Assembly: GCA_009377695.1 (NCBI GenBank) | Contig: WHTP01000010.1 | Span: forward strand, 1 to 64,000 | Length of the DNA: 64,000 nucleotides | Source: Hyphomicrobiales bacterium | GTDB taxonomy: Bacteria; Pseudomonadota; Alphaproteobacteria; Rhizobiales; Xanthobacteraceae | Direction: 5' to 3' | Shown here: piece after piece, positions 50,327 through 58,972 of the stretch | How the letters are laid out: every line of letters begins with the position of its first letter | Numbering within the stretch: the stretch's first letter is position 1 | Program-made: the position numbers and the translations under genes | The notes under the pieces: generated by a model | What the model saw: the letters and a program-made list of their open reading frames with translations, nothing else | Database searches by the model: none | What the model was told of the DNA's origin: nothing

Positions 50327-51526
50327 ATGGCTCGTTCTTCGACAGCCCTGAAACGCCCGCCGGCGCACCTCCAACTGCCCTCCTTGCCAGCGCCGGCGGG
50401 CGGCTTCGCCCGGCGCGCCCCGGCGGTCGATCTCGATCAGCCGGCAGACGCGGCCGTGGCGGTCGAGGCCGACCGGCGGCGCGGCCGTGGTGCGCAGTCG
50501 AACGCATCAGGCCGTTACGAACCGGTCGCGCGGGTCACCTTCGATGATGGCTGGCAGGCGCTCGAAGAGCCGCCGTCGTTCAAAACGACGGTGACCGTCG
50601 ACGCCACGCGCAAGATCATCACCCGCAACGATTCGCCTGACATCTCGTTCGACCGCTCGATTAATCCCTATCGCGGCTGCGAGCACGGCTGCATCTATTG
50701 CTTCGCGCGGCCCACGCACGCCTATCTCGGCCTGTCGCCCGGGCTCGACTTCGAGTCGAAGCTGTTCATGAAGCCCGAGGCGGCGAAGCTGCTGGAGCGC
50801 GAGCTCTCCGATTCGAAATATTCGCCGCGCACCATTGCGATCGGCACCAATACCGATCCCTACCAGCCAATCGAGAAGCAGTATCAGATCATGCGACGGA
50901 TCCTCGAGGTGCTGGACCATTTTGGCCATCCGGTCGGCATCGTGACGAAGTCGAACCTGGTATTGCGCGACCTCGACATCCTGTCCCGGATGGCCAAGCG
51001 TAACATCGCCAAGGTCGCGCTGTCGGTGACGACGCTCGATCCGAAGCTCGCGCGGGTGATGGAGCCGCGCGCGGCGACGCCGGCCCGCCGGCTCGATGCC
51101 TTGCAACAGCTTGCCGCGGCGGGCGTGCCGACGACGGTCATGGTCGCTCCGGTGATTCCGGCGATCAACGACGCCGAGATCGAGCGCATCCTTGATTCTG
51201 CCGCCGCCGTTGGCGTGAAGGAGGCAGGCTACGTATTGCTGCGTCTCCCGCTCGAGGTGCGCGACCTGTTCCGCGAGTGGTTGATGGCAAACTTTCCGGA
51301 CCGCTATCGCCACGTATTCAAGCTCGTGCGCGACATGCGCGGCGGCAAGGACTACGATTCCAAGTGGGGCGAGCGGCAGACCGGTACCGGCCCGATCGCC
51401 TGGATGATCGGCCGCCGCTTCGAGGCAACTTGTGAGAAGCTCGGCCTTAACAAGGGTCGTGCCCGGCTGACGACCGAGCATTTTTCTCCGCCCAAGCAGG
51501 AACCGCCGCAACTGACTTTGTTTTGA
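50327..51526 (+). CDS. PA0069-family radical SAM protein
   Basis: A 399-residue SplB-like radical SAM protein. The 4Fe-4S cluster motif is CEHGCIYC, with the CxxxCxxC spacing, in NPYRGCEHGCIYCFARPTHAY (in part). Other family segments are IAIGTNTDPYQPIEK and VALSVTTLDPKLARVMEPRAATP (in part). The N-terminal 90 residues are basic and variable. Members are widespread but of unknown reaction; spore photoproduct lyase is only a distant relative. It lies two genes before rnhB, with a short VOC gene between, all on the plus strand. Confidence 0.88.
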   Translation: MARSSTALKRPPAHLQLPSLPAPAGGFARRAPAVDLDQPADAAVAVEADRRRGRGAQSNASGRYEPVARVTFDDGWQALEEPPSFKTTVTVDATRKIITRNDSPDISFDRSINPYRGCEHGCIYCFARPTHAYLGLSPGLDFESKLFMKPEAAKLLERELSDSKYSPRTIAIGTNTDPYQPIEKQYQIMRRILEVLDHFGHPVGIVTKSNLVLRDLDILSRMAKRNIAKVALSVTTLDPKLARVMEPRAATPARRLDALQQLAAAGVPTTVMVAPVIPAINDAEIERILDSAAAVGVKEAGYVLLRLPLEVRDLFREWLMANFPDRYRHVFKLVRDMRGGKDYDSKWGERQTGTGPIAWMIGRRFEATCEKLGLNKGRARLTTEHFSPPKQEPPQLTLF

Positions 51527-51543
51527 TACCGGGGGTCATTGAG

Positions 51544-51981
51544 ATGGAAAATCCGGCCGCGCGCCTGACGCTGCTGACCATCTGCGTCGCGGACATCGCC
51601 CGCAGCGCTGCGTTCTATGAAGCGCTTGGATTTCGGCGCAAGGCCCACAAGGCCGAGGGCGTTGCGTTCTTCGACGCGGGCGGCGTCATCCTCTCGCTCT
51701 GGTCGGCGAGCGAAATGGCAAAGGATGCCGGCATCGCGGTGGAGGCGAAGAGCGGCTTTCGCGATGTGTCGCTGGCGTGGAACGTCGCATCGCCCGAAGA
51801 GGTCGACCGCGCCGTGGCGCGGGCGAGCGCCGCCGGCGCCCGAACGCTGAAAAAGCCGACGACCGTCTTCTGGGGCGGCTACACCGCCTATTTCGCCGAT
51901 CCCGACGACCATATCTGGGAGGTCGCGTATAATCCGACCTTCCCGCTGTCCGATGACGGTCGGCTGATGCTGCCGGATTGA
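51544..51981 (+). CDS. Single-domain VOC protein
   Basis: A 145-residue glyoxalase/bleomycin-resistance-fold protein. The N-terminal module ARLTLLTICVADIARSAAFYEALGF (in part) and the C-terminal FWGGYTAYFADPDDHIWEVAYNP carry the family's typical strand pattern, with a likely metal Glu in WEVAY and His in DDHIW. Such proteins may be isomerases, dioxygenases or drug-binding proteins. ATG 51544 is used; the in-frame TTG at 51523 overlaps the radical SAM stop. It starts 17 bp after that gene and so probably shares its transcript. Confidence 0.85.
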   Translation: MENPAARLTLLTICVADIARSAAFYEALGFRRKAHKAEGVAFFDAGGVILSLWSASEMAKDAGIAVEAKSGFRDVSLAWNVASPEEVDRAVARASAAGARTLKKPTTVFWGGYTAYFADPDDHIWEVAYNPTFPLSDDGRLMLPD

Positions 51982-52056
51982 GCGGTTCCTCCCCGATCTT
52001 CACACGTCCCATTTTCGAACATTGACTTGCCGGCTGCGCTGCGCACCATCGCAGGC

Positions 52057-52776
52057 ATGAGTCGTGCCAGTAGTCGTGCCGCCGCCGTCAAAGCTCCGCG
52101 CCTGCCGCTGAACGAGGAGCCCATCCGCCCGACGTTCCGGCGCGAGCGCGCGGCGCTGAAGCGCGGCGTGTGGCCGGTTGCGGGATGCGACGAGGCGGGC
52201 AGGGGGCCGCTGGCGGGTCCGGTGGTGGCCGCCGCCGTGATCCTCGACCCTGACCGGGTTCCACGCGGGCTCAACGACTCCAAGAAGCTCGACCGCGAGG
52301 AGCGCGAGAAGCTCTACGCGAAGATCTGCGCCAGCGCGGAGGTCGCGGTCGCCGTCGCGCCGCCGTCGCGCATCGATCGCGATAACATCCTGCGCGCGTC
52401 ATTGTGGGCGCTCGCGCGTGCGGTCATGGCGCTGCCGGTCAAGCCGCAACTTGTTTTCGTCGACGGGCGCGACCGCATCGACGCCGGCTGCGACTGTCAG
52501 GCGGTGATTTCGGGCGACGCCATCGTTTCCTCGATCGCCGCGGCGTCGATCGTCGCCAAGGTGACCCGCGACCGCCTGATGGTTCGGCTGGCGCTCGCCC
52601 ATCCCGGCTATGGCTTCGAGCGCCACATGGGCTACAGCGTGCCGGAACACCAGGAAGCGCTGGCGCGACTCGGACCGACCATCCATCACCGCCGCTCGTT
52701 CTCCCCGGTCGCCGCGCGCTATCTTCTTGAAAGCGATGATCCCGATGAGATCGCGCCCGCCGTGCTGCCGCTTTAG
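52057..52776 (+). CDS. rnhB: Ribonuclease HII
   Basis: A 239-residue type 2 RNase H, which removes RNA from RNA-DNA hybrids and single ribonucleotides from DNA. The catalytic acids are in [14 protein letters not shown] (the first Asp-Glu pair) and in QLVFVDGRD; the final Asp lies in AKVTRDRLM. The C-terminal [15 protein letters not shown] is intact. ATG 52057 was chosen over the TTG at 52027. A second, inverted 3' fragment of an rnhB gene lies at 61852-62118, at the far end of the catabolic island that starts 30 bp downstream. Confidence 0.94.
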   Translation: MSRASSRAAAVKAPRLPLNEEPIRPTFRRERAALKRGVWPVAGCDEAGRGPLAGPVVAAAVILDPDRVPRGLNDSKKLDREEREKLYAKICASAEVAVAVAPPSRIDRDNILRASLWALARAVMALPVKPQLVFVDGRDRIDAGCDCQAVISGDAIVSSIAAASIVAKVTRDRLMVRLALAHPGYGFERHMGYSVPEHQEALARLGPTIHHRRSFSPVAARYLLESDDPDEIAPAVLPL

Positions 52777-52805
52777 CCGCGCTGACTGTTTGCCCTGCAT
52801 ACCGC

Positions 52806-54080
52806 CTATTTGAGCAACGCCAGCGGCACGAGCGTGATTGCAGGCACGTAGGTGATCAGCAGAAGCATCGCCAGGTAGATCGCGAGGAATGGCAGGACGC
52901 CGCGGTAGAGCTCCTGCAGCGGCGTTTTGAACAGGGCGTGGGCGGCGAACAGATTTAATCCGAACGGCGGCATGAACATTCCGATCGCGAGATTGACCGT
53001 GACGATGATGCCGAAATGGATCGGATCGACGCCGGCCGCATAGACGATCGGGGTGATCAATGGCGTCAGCAGCAGGATCGCCGCCGGCGGCTCAAGGACC
53101 GAGCCGACGAACAAGAGGATAACATTGATGAACAGCAACAGCATCCAGGTCTGGAGCTGCAGGCCTTGCACGGAGGCGACGAGTTGCTGCGGATAGCCGC
53201 TGGTGGTGATGAGCCAGGCGAAGCCCCCTGCGGCTGAGACGATGATGAGGATCTGCCCGCTCAGCAGCGCGGAATCGGTGGTGATGCTCCACAGCTCCCG
53301 CCAGGTCAGCTCGCGGTGGATGAACACGGACACGATGATGGCATAGACGCAGGCGACGCCGGCGGCCTCGGTCGGCGTGAACAGGCCGCCATAGATGCCG
53401 CCAAAGATCACGACCGGTGCGAACAGCGACCATGTCGCTTCCTTGAGTGCAACGCGGACGCCTTTGCGTTCGGTGGGGGCCACAACCGGGATCTTTTTCT
53501 TGCGTGCATACCAGACCACATAGACGGCAAGCGCCAGGCCGATCAGGATGCCGGCCGGAAACCCCGCGAGGAACAGGTGCGGGACCGACTGCTGCGCCAC
53601 GATCCCGTAGATGATCATGGTGATCGAGGGCGGGGTGATGATGTCGATGACGCCGGTCGCGGTGACGAGGCTGACCGGAAAGTGTTCCCCATAGCCGTTC
53701 TTGCGCAGCGACGGGATCATGGTCTTGCCGATCGCCGCCACGCAGGCGATGCTCGACCCGGACATCACGCTGAACACCTCGCACGCCGCGATGGTCGCGA
53801 TGCCGAGCGCGCCCCGGATCGCGCCGATCATCGACAGGATGAGATCAACCAGCCGCCGCGCGATCCCGCCGCGAGACATGATGTCGCCGGCGTAAACGAA
53901 CAGCGGCACCGCAAGCAGCGGGAAGATGTCCAGGCTGCCGAACATGGCGGAATGGATCGCCTGGACTGGATTGACGCTGAGCAAGATGCCGGCGAGCGTG
54001 GCGACGATCAGCACCGCAAAGATCGGCACCCCCATCACCAAAAGGGCCATCGGCAGGACGACGAGCGCCAGGAAGGTCAT
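52806..54080 (-). CDS. dctM: TRAP transporter large permease
   Basis: A 424-residue membrane protein of the DctM family with 12 or so helices. Typical segments are the start MALLVMGVPIFAVL, PLLAVPLFVYAGDIMSRGG, GVIDIITPPSITMIIYGI, and the later IVTVNLAIGMFMPPFGLNLF. TRAP systems use a sodium gradient to import carboxylates or similar acids delivered by a DctP receptor. Its start overlaps the dctQ stop by 4 bp. The 3' end lies 30 bp from rnhB, so it marks one edge of the island. Confidence 0.94.
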   Translation of the reverse strand: MTFLALVVLPMALLVMGVPIFAVLIVATLAGILLSVNPVQAIHSAMFGSLDIFPLLAVPLFVYAGDIMSRGGIARRLVDLILSMIGAIRGALGIATIAACEVFSVMSGSSIACVAAIGKTMIPSLRKNGYGEHFPVSLVTATGVIDIITPPSITMIIYGIVAQQSVPHLFLAGFPAGILIGLALAVYVVWYARKKKIPVVAPTERKGVRVALKEATWSLFAPVVIFGGIYGGLFTPTEAAGVACVYAIIVSVFIHRELTWRELWSITTDSALLSGQILIIVSAAGGFAWLITTSGYPQQLVASVQGLQLQTWMLLLFINVILLFVGSVLEPPAAILLLTPLITPIVYAAGVDPIHFGIIVTVNLAIGMFMPPFGLNLFAAHALFKTPLQELYRGVLPFLAIYLAMLLLITYVPAITLVPLALLK

Positions 54081-54613
54081 CTGGAATCCTTAGGCGCGGC
54101 GCGTTGCGCTTCAGCCAGCGCAAGCACAAGCTTGACCGCCATGATCAGGGCGATCGTGCCGAGGCCAATCGGAACGAAGGACTGCGGAATCCATGAAGGG
54201 ACATCGAGCGCGTCGCTGCGCTGGTCGAATTCATAGAGCAGGGCGACGACCCTGAAGCTGACGACAACCACCGTCATGATCGCCGCGATCGCGATCATCG
54301 TGCCGACCACGAGCGCAACGCGCCGCACCGCCGGCGAGGCACGCTCGATGAAGGTGTCGATGCGGATGTGCAGGTTGCGCCAGGTCACCGCAATCGCCGC
54401 GGCGAACACGGCGAGAATCATCAAGAACAACATCAGCTCCTCGGCCCAAGGGAACGGGGAGCGGAACAGATAGCGCGCGACGACATTGGCGCCGTTGATC
54501 GCGACGATGCTCAACAGTGACACCGCCGCGATGGCAAGGACGAATTGCGTCAGCGCGTCGCCAACGCGATTGATGAGGCCGGGCAGCCGCCCGGTGCCGG
54601 ATGCATCGCTCAT
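54077..54613 (-). CDS. dctQ: TRAP transporter small permease
   Basis: A 178-residue four-helix membrane protein. The DctQ signature is present as NVVARYLFRSPFPWAEELMLFLMI, with the conserved WxEE-like WAEE, then HIRIDTF. It pairs with DctM in the TRAP permease. ATG 54613 gives the usual family length; the frame continues ten codons further up. Its ATGA overlap with dctM shows translational coupling. About 125 bp separate it from dctP. Confidence 0.92.
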   Translation of the reverse strand: MSDASGTGRLPGLINRVGDALTQFVLAIAAVSLLSIVAINGANVVARYLFRSPFPWAEELMLFLMILAVFAAAIAVTWRNLHIRIDTFIERASPAVRRVALVVGTMIAIAAIMTVVVVSFRVVALLYEFDQRSDALDVPSWIPQSFVPIGLGTIALIMAVKLVLALAEAQRAAPKDSR

Positions 54614-54738
54614 GGCTGATCGGTCAGACCCCTTCGTTGCCAAAGGTTACAACAGCGGATGACGCCGGGCGGCGCGGCCCTTGGCCGCGTCGATGTACTG
54701 CCGCCGCTCGGCATGCTGTTCTGCACGGAAGCGCAACG

Positions 54739-55755
54739 TCAATTCACCTTGGAGGCGACGTCTCGGAGCTGCTCATAGAGCGCTTTCAGTCGCGCGTTCT
54801 TCGCGAGCACCGCCTGCACGGAGCTCTGCACGCGTTTCTCCGCCTCCTGCTGTTCCGCGGGAGACAGCTTGGTGAAGCGGCCGCCTTTGTCTGTCCAGGC
54901 CTTGCGGTCCTCGGCGATGCGCGCGACCTGCCACTTGTAATTGTCGGTTTCAAGCTTGGCGCCGGTCTCGACGATGGCTTTCTGCAGATCGGCGGGCAAC
55001 CGATTGAACCACACCTTGCTCACCATCTTGATCGGAATCAGGTGCCACAACCCGGTATCGAGGATGTAGGGGGCGGCGTCGTAATAGCGGAACGCAACGA
55101 ACACGCCGAGCACCGAACTGACGCCGTCGATCGCGCCCTGCTGCAGCGCGGGTAGCACCTCAGGGAGCGACATCGGCACCGGTGCAGCGCCGAGCGAGGC
55201 GATCCCGGCCTGCTCGCTTGCGGACGCAAGCACGCGCAAGCGCCGGCCCGACAGGTCGCCGATTTTGCTGGCCGGCGCCTTGAGGGCGATGAGCTGATGG
55301 TCGTAGACGGTCAGCCCGATATTGATCATGCCGCGGCTGGCGGTGAAGTTTTCCCAGATCTTGCGGAAGGCCGGCACGTTCAAGACGCGCCGGGCGTGGT
55401 CGTTGCTCTTGAACAGACCGGCCATTGCCAGCACCTGAAAGCGCTGGTCGGCGCCAACGAACAACTCGGCCGGGCCGCTTGCGGCCTCGATGGTGCCAAG
55501 CCGCAGGCCCTCGGCCTGCCGCGGTGCGCCGCCGAGCTGGGCGGCGGGATAGATTTCGACCTTGATGCGGTTGTTGGTGGCCTTCTCGAGCTCGGTCTTG
55601 AAGTTCTTCATGTACTCGTGCTGCACGTCGTTGATCGTCAACGTCGCAAACTTCATCACGATCGGCTGCTGTGCATTCGACGGACCGGCGGTCGGTATCA
55701 TGGCTGCCGCTGCTCCGGCAGCGATGGCCAGACGCCAAAATCGGAAGTGGATCAT
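54739..55755 (-). CDS. dctP: TRAP transporter substrate-binding protein
   Basis: A 338-residue periplasmic receptor with a signal peptide (about 1-28, SNAQ). The DctP fold landmarks are FKTELEKATNNRIKVEIYPAAQLG near 48-70, the GLRLGTIEAASGP region, SGRRLRVLAS, and VPMSLPEVLPALQQGAIDGVSS, where substrate carboxylates are bound by the conserved Arg (GRRLRV). The start ATG 55755 has AAGGAGG 7-8 bp upstream. A 204 bp repeat, 24 bp further up, separates it from the ThDP enzyme gene. It is the first gene of the TRAP set. Confidence 0.93.
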   Translation of the reverse strand: MIHFRFWRLAIAAGAAAAMIPTAGPSNAQQPIVMKFATLTINDVQHEYMKNFKTELEKATNNRIKVEIYPAAQLGGAPRQAEGLRLGTIEAASGPAELFVGADQRFQVLAMAGLFKSNDHARRVLNVPAFRKIWENFTASRGMINIGLTVYDHQLIALKAPASKIGDLSGRRLRVLASASEQAGIASLGAAPVPMSLPEVLPALQQGAIDGVSSVLGVFVAFRYYDAAPYILDTGLWHLIPIKMVSKVWFNRLPADLQKAIVETGAKLETDNYKWQVARIAEDRKAWTDKGGRFTKLSPAEQQEAEKRVQSSVQAVLAKNARLKALYEQLRDVASKVN

Positions 55756-55779
55756 CGGATATTCCTCCTTCGATCGAAG

Positions 55780-55983
55780 TCGGCAGCCAAACACTTGCCG
55801 GCAGCACTCTCGACCACTTTGCACACGTTCAGTTCCTCAGCTCTGCTTGCGATCGCCTGCTCGCATGTTGAAGCGCAGACTGATCGCGAGAAGCCATTTT
55901 CATGCCAAATCTTCACGCGTTGTGCTTGACCTTGTTCGAAAACCGGTCCCCACCTCTGTGGATCATATACTGTTGGTGCATGA
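55780..55983. repeat. 204 bp direct repeat, first copy
   Basis: Starts TCGGCAGCCAAACACTTGCC and ends CTGTTGGTGCATGA. The second copy at 62121-62325 matches it over its whole length with about 10 differences and one extra base. Both are on the same strand and each ends near the palindromic GGTGCATGA region. No open frame of note lies inside. It may be a small non-autonomous element. The rest of the 55756-56101 space has no gene. Confidence 0.85.
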
Positions 55984-56101
55984 TTTTGTCCGAAACGAAC
56001 TGAAAGCCAGTCGAAACCGCCCTGCCCATACACAGCCAGCCTGCTTTCGACAAGAACGCACCTGGCAAGCAACATGCGCAGGCCCAGTCGGAGCCCCGCG
56101 C

Positions 56102-57889
56102 CTATTCACCCCGTGCAAGCGGCGGCGTGGCGTACCCGGGAACGACATGAGCGTCGATCAGGTACGGCCGGCCATGCCCGACGATCTCAAGTCCGCGACG
56201 GATCGCCGCTTCGAGCTCTGGCACGTTTCGGACCGGGCCTTCGGCCTCCACACCTTGCGCGCGTGCCAGCCCAGCAAAGTCGAGCCCGGGCTCGTCGATA
56301 CGTTGGCCGATCCAGCGGTTCTCGACTGGGCGCGATCGCGTCTTCGCCACGGCCTCCTGATGCAGTTCATCGTTGAAGTTCGAGCGGTTGTTGGAAACGA
56401 TATAGAGCGCCGGAAGCTGATAGTGCGCAGCGGTCCATAGGGCCGAGACACCTTGCATGAAATCGCCGTCGCCGAGCACGGACACTACCGGCCGGCCGCT
56501 ATCCTTCATGGCGAGCGATACGCCCACTGTGATCCCTGGACCGGCCGCAAGCCCCGCGCCGCCATCGTGACCAAGGAAATCGAGCGGATCGCGGAAGGCG
56601 TAGACATCCCCCGCCCATCCAATGGTGGTATGCGCCATGCTGAACTTGCGGCTTCCCCTGATGCGTTCCAACGCCACCTCAACGTCGCGTGGCTGGATCT
56701 CCCGCACATGGTTCGCCGAGTACTCAGCGGGCGCGAGCGTGCTTTTGCCATTGCTGCGGCTGGCCACGCGCTTGCTGAAGCGCTTTTGCAGCACTGGCAG
56801 CAGTTGCGCGATCAGCACATCCGGATCGGCGGTCACCGGCAGGTCGATCGGTGGCAGGCTGAAGTGGTCCATGCTCCAGCCGTTATGCAGCGCTTGATCA
56901 AGCGAGATGTGCGCAATCTTCGCCGCCGTGTCTGCAGGATTCTTCGATAACTGCAACAGGAAGCCGTTCAGATCGACCCAATCGAAGCTGACGATGAGGT
57001 CGGACCCCTTGACCAGTTCCTTCGCCTTCGGACTGAGCCAATAGGATGGCGGCACAGCGTGTTGCGGGTGGTCGGTCGGAAACACCGACCGCTCGCGGAT
57101 CGAGGTCAGAACCGACGCGCCGGTATGCTCGACCAGCGCGACGCGATGTCCCCAGTCCTCCTGGCGCCGCGAGCCGCGCCCAAACAGGAACAGCGGGTTC
57201 GTCGCAGTCGCGATCAGGTCGGCAAGTTCGGCGATCTGCGCTTCGGAGGCCGAAGGCGCCACCGGCGCACGGAACCGGCTCGGATCGGGGATAGCGACAG
57301 AACGATCAAGCTTGCTCTCCTGCAAGCCGGCGTCGAGGCAGACATAAACCGGTCCGAACGGCGGCGTCGTCGCCATCTGATAAGCCTTCAGCATGCCTTC
57401 GACGATCGACTCCGCCGAGCGCGGTTCATCGTCCCATTTAGTGAAGTTGCGCAGCAGCGCGCCTTGGTCCTTGGCGGTGTGAATCCAATCGATCCACGGC
57501 CGACGCTTGTCGGCCGCACCCGGTCCGGTCGCTCCCAGCGACAGAATCGGCATTCGATCGCACCAGGCGTTGAAGACGCCCATGAGCCCGTGCATCAGTC
57601 CGACATTGCTGTGCAGCACACACGCCATCGGCCGATCGGTCACCTTGGCATAGCCGTGCGCGATCGACACGACGTGATCCTCATGCAGGCAAAGCAGCAT
57701 CTGCGGCGCGCTATTGCCGAGATAGTTCACCAGACTGTCGTGAAAGCCGCGATAGCTCGCGCCCGGATTGAGCGAGATGTATTTGATATCGAGCCGCCGC
57801 AACATTTCCGCAGCGATATCGCTAGCCCAGCCCATTTCATTGGGCGCCGACTTGTTTACGGGCCTTTCCAGCTCTTTCATGCTCACCAC
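56102..57889 (-). CDS. Thiamine-diphosphate-dependent enzyme (acetolactate synthase / decarboxylase type)
   Basis: A 595-residue ThDP enzyme with the usual three domains. The catalytic Glu is in CLHEDHVVSIAHGYAK (about residue 70). The central domain follows (about 215-350), then the cofactor domain with GDGDFMQGVSALWTAAHYQL...IVSNNRS, the GDG-to-NN motif, around 468-495. It is not a typical acetolactate synthase, as no small subunit is present. A decarboxylase or lyase acting on a 2-keto acid fits the catabolic operon. It lies between the Bug receptor and dctP genes on one strand. Confidence 0.85.
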   Translation of the reverse strand: MVSMKELERPVNKSAPNEMGWASDIAAEMLRRLDIKYISLNPGASYRGFHDSLVNYLGNSAPQMLLCLHEDHVVSIAHGYAKVTDRPMACVLHSNVGLMHGLMGVFNAWCDRMPILSLGATGPGAADKRRPWIDWIHTAKDQGALLRNFTKWDDEPRSAESIVEGMLKAYQMATTPPFGPVYVCLDAGLQESKLDRSVAIPDPSRFRAPVAPSASEAQIAELADLIATATNPLFLFGRGSRRQEDWGHRVALVEHTGASVLTSIRERSVFPTDHPQHAVPPSYWLSPKAKELVKGSDLIVSFDWVDLNGFLLQLSKNPADTAAKIAHISLDQALHNGWSMDHFSLPPIDLPVTADPDVLIAQLLPVLQKRFSKRVASRSNGKSTLAPAEYSANHVREIQPRDVEVALERIRGSRKFSMAHTTIGWAGDVYAFRDPLDFLGHDGGAGLAAGPGITVGVSLAMKDSGRPVVSVLGDGDFMQGVSALWTAAHYQLPALYIVSNNRSNFNDELHQEAVAKTRSRPVENRWIGQRIDEPGLDFAGLARAQGVEAEGPVRNVPELEAAIRRGLEIVGHGRPYLIDAHVVPGYATPPLARGE

Positions 57890-57976
57890 TCGACTTTCAG
57901 GTTTGATGATTGCAGCGCGGCAGAGCCCATGCCTATGCCACGCCCGTCGATGAACGACGAGCCAATCAAGAACTCG

Positions 57977-58936
57977 CTAGTTTTCCGGCTTGATGCCACT
58001 CGCCGTCACTAGCGGCCCCCAAAGGTTGTCCTCCTTTATCAGGAAGGCTTGGGCGGCGGCAGGTGCCGCGCCAACGAACTCGGCGCCTTGCTGCTCCATT
58101 TTGGAACGAAAACCCGGATCCTTGATGATGGTTGCGATGTCCGTGCTGATCCTGTCGATGATCGACTGCGGCGTCTTGGCCGGGACCACGACGGTCGACC
58201 AAGATGTCGCGACGTACTTTCCGTAGCCCTGCTCACCGGACGTCGAGACGTTCGGCAGTTGCTTGGTCCGAGCCTCGGAAAGTACCGCGATCGGCCGAAC
58301 CGTGCCGGCGCGTATGTGCGGAAGAACTTCTGTCGTCGGGCCCGAGTAGAATGCCAGCCGGCCGCCGATCAGATCGTTGATGCCTTGGCCGCCGCTGCGA
58401 TAGGGCACATGCACGAACTCGAGCTTCTCCTCCCGCGCCATGTATTCGGAGATGAGGTGCGGCGACGTGCCCGGCCCCGGTGAAGGGTACGCGGTGCCGG
58501 GCTTCGAGCGCGCGTACTCGATCAGCTCTTTCAGATTATTCACAGGCAGCGATGGATGTACGACCGTTACCAGCGGGTAGTACGCGATCAGCGACACCGC
58601 GCGAAAGTCCCGCAATGCCACATAGCTCAAGTTCGAATAGACGTGCGGCATGATGACGAACGGCGGCGGAGCAAGCAGGATCGTGTAGCCGTCTGCCGGC
58701 TGCCGCGCGGCATGGGCCGTACCAATGGTCGTAGTGCCGCCCGGGCGGTTATCGATAACGACCGGCTGCTTCCACACTTCCGATAGCTTTTGACCCAGGG
58801 CACGTGCCATGAGATCGGAGGAGCCGCCCGCGCCGAATGGCACAACAATGGTCACTGTCTTGATCGGAAAATTCTGCGCATATGCAGGCGACTGCAGAAT
58901 CAAGAAAAGGCCCAGCAAAGCAACGCGAATGCACAT
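57977..58936 (-). CDS. Bug-family receptor (TctC-like)
   Basis: A 319-residue periplasmic binding protein. A short signal peptide (about 1-21, AYAQ) precedes VTIVVPFGAGGSSDLMARALGQKL, IDNRPGGTTTIGTAHAARQPADGYTILL (in part), and HVPYRSGGQGINDLIGGRLAFYSG (in part), the standard Bug landmarks. The binding loop residues DxM around SSDLMA contact carboxylates in this family. It is probably the second uptake receptor of the island, besides DctP. It follows the monooxygenase by 36 bp and precedes the ThDP enzyme by 87 bp. Confidence 0.92.
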   Translation of the reverse strand: MCIRVALLGLFLILQSPAYAQNFPIKTVTIVVPFGAGGSSDLMARALGQKLSEVWKQPVVIDNRPGGTTTIGTAHAARQPADGYTILLAPPPFVIMPHVYSNLSYVALRDFRAVSLIAYYPLVTVVHPSLPVNNLKELIEYARSKPGTAYPSPGPGTSPHLISEYMAREEKLEFVHVPYRSGGQGINDLIGGRLAFYSGPTTEVLPHIRAGTVRPIAVLSEARTKQLPNVSTSGEQGYGKYVATSWSTVVVPAKTPQSIIDRISTDIATIIKDPGFRSKMEQQGAEFVGAAPAAAQAFLIKEDNLWGPLVTASGIKPEN

Positions 58937-58972
58937 TGGTCACTCCTGTTCATTTCGACGCCACATGTCGCT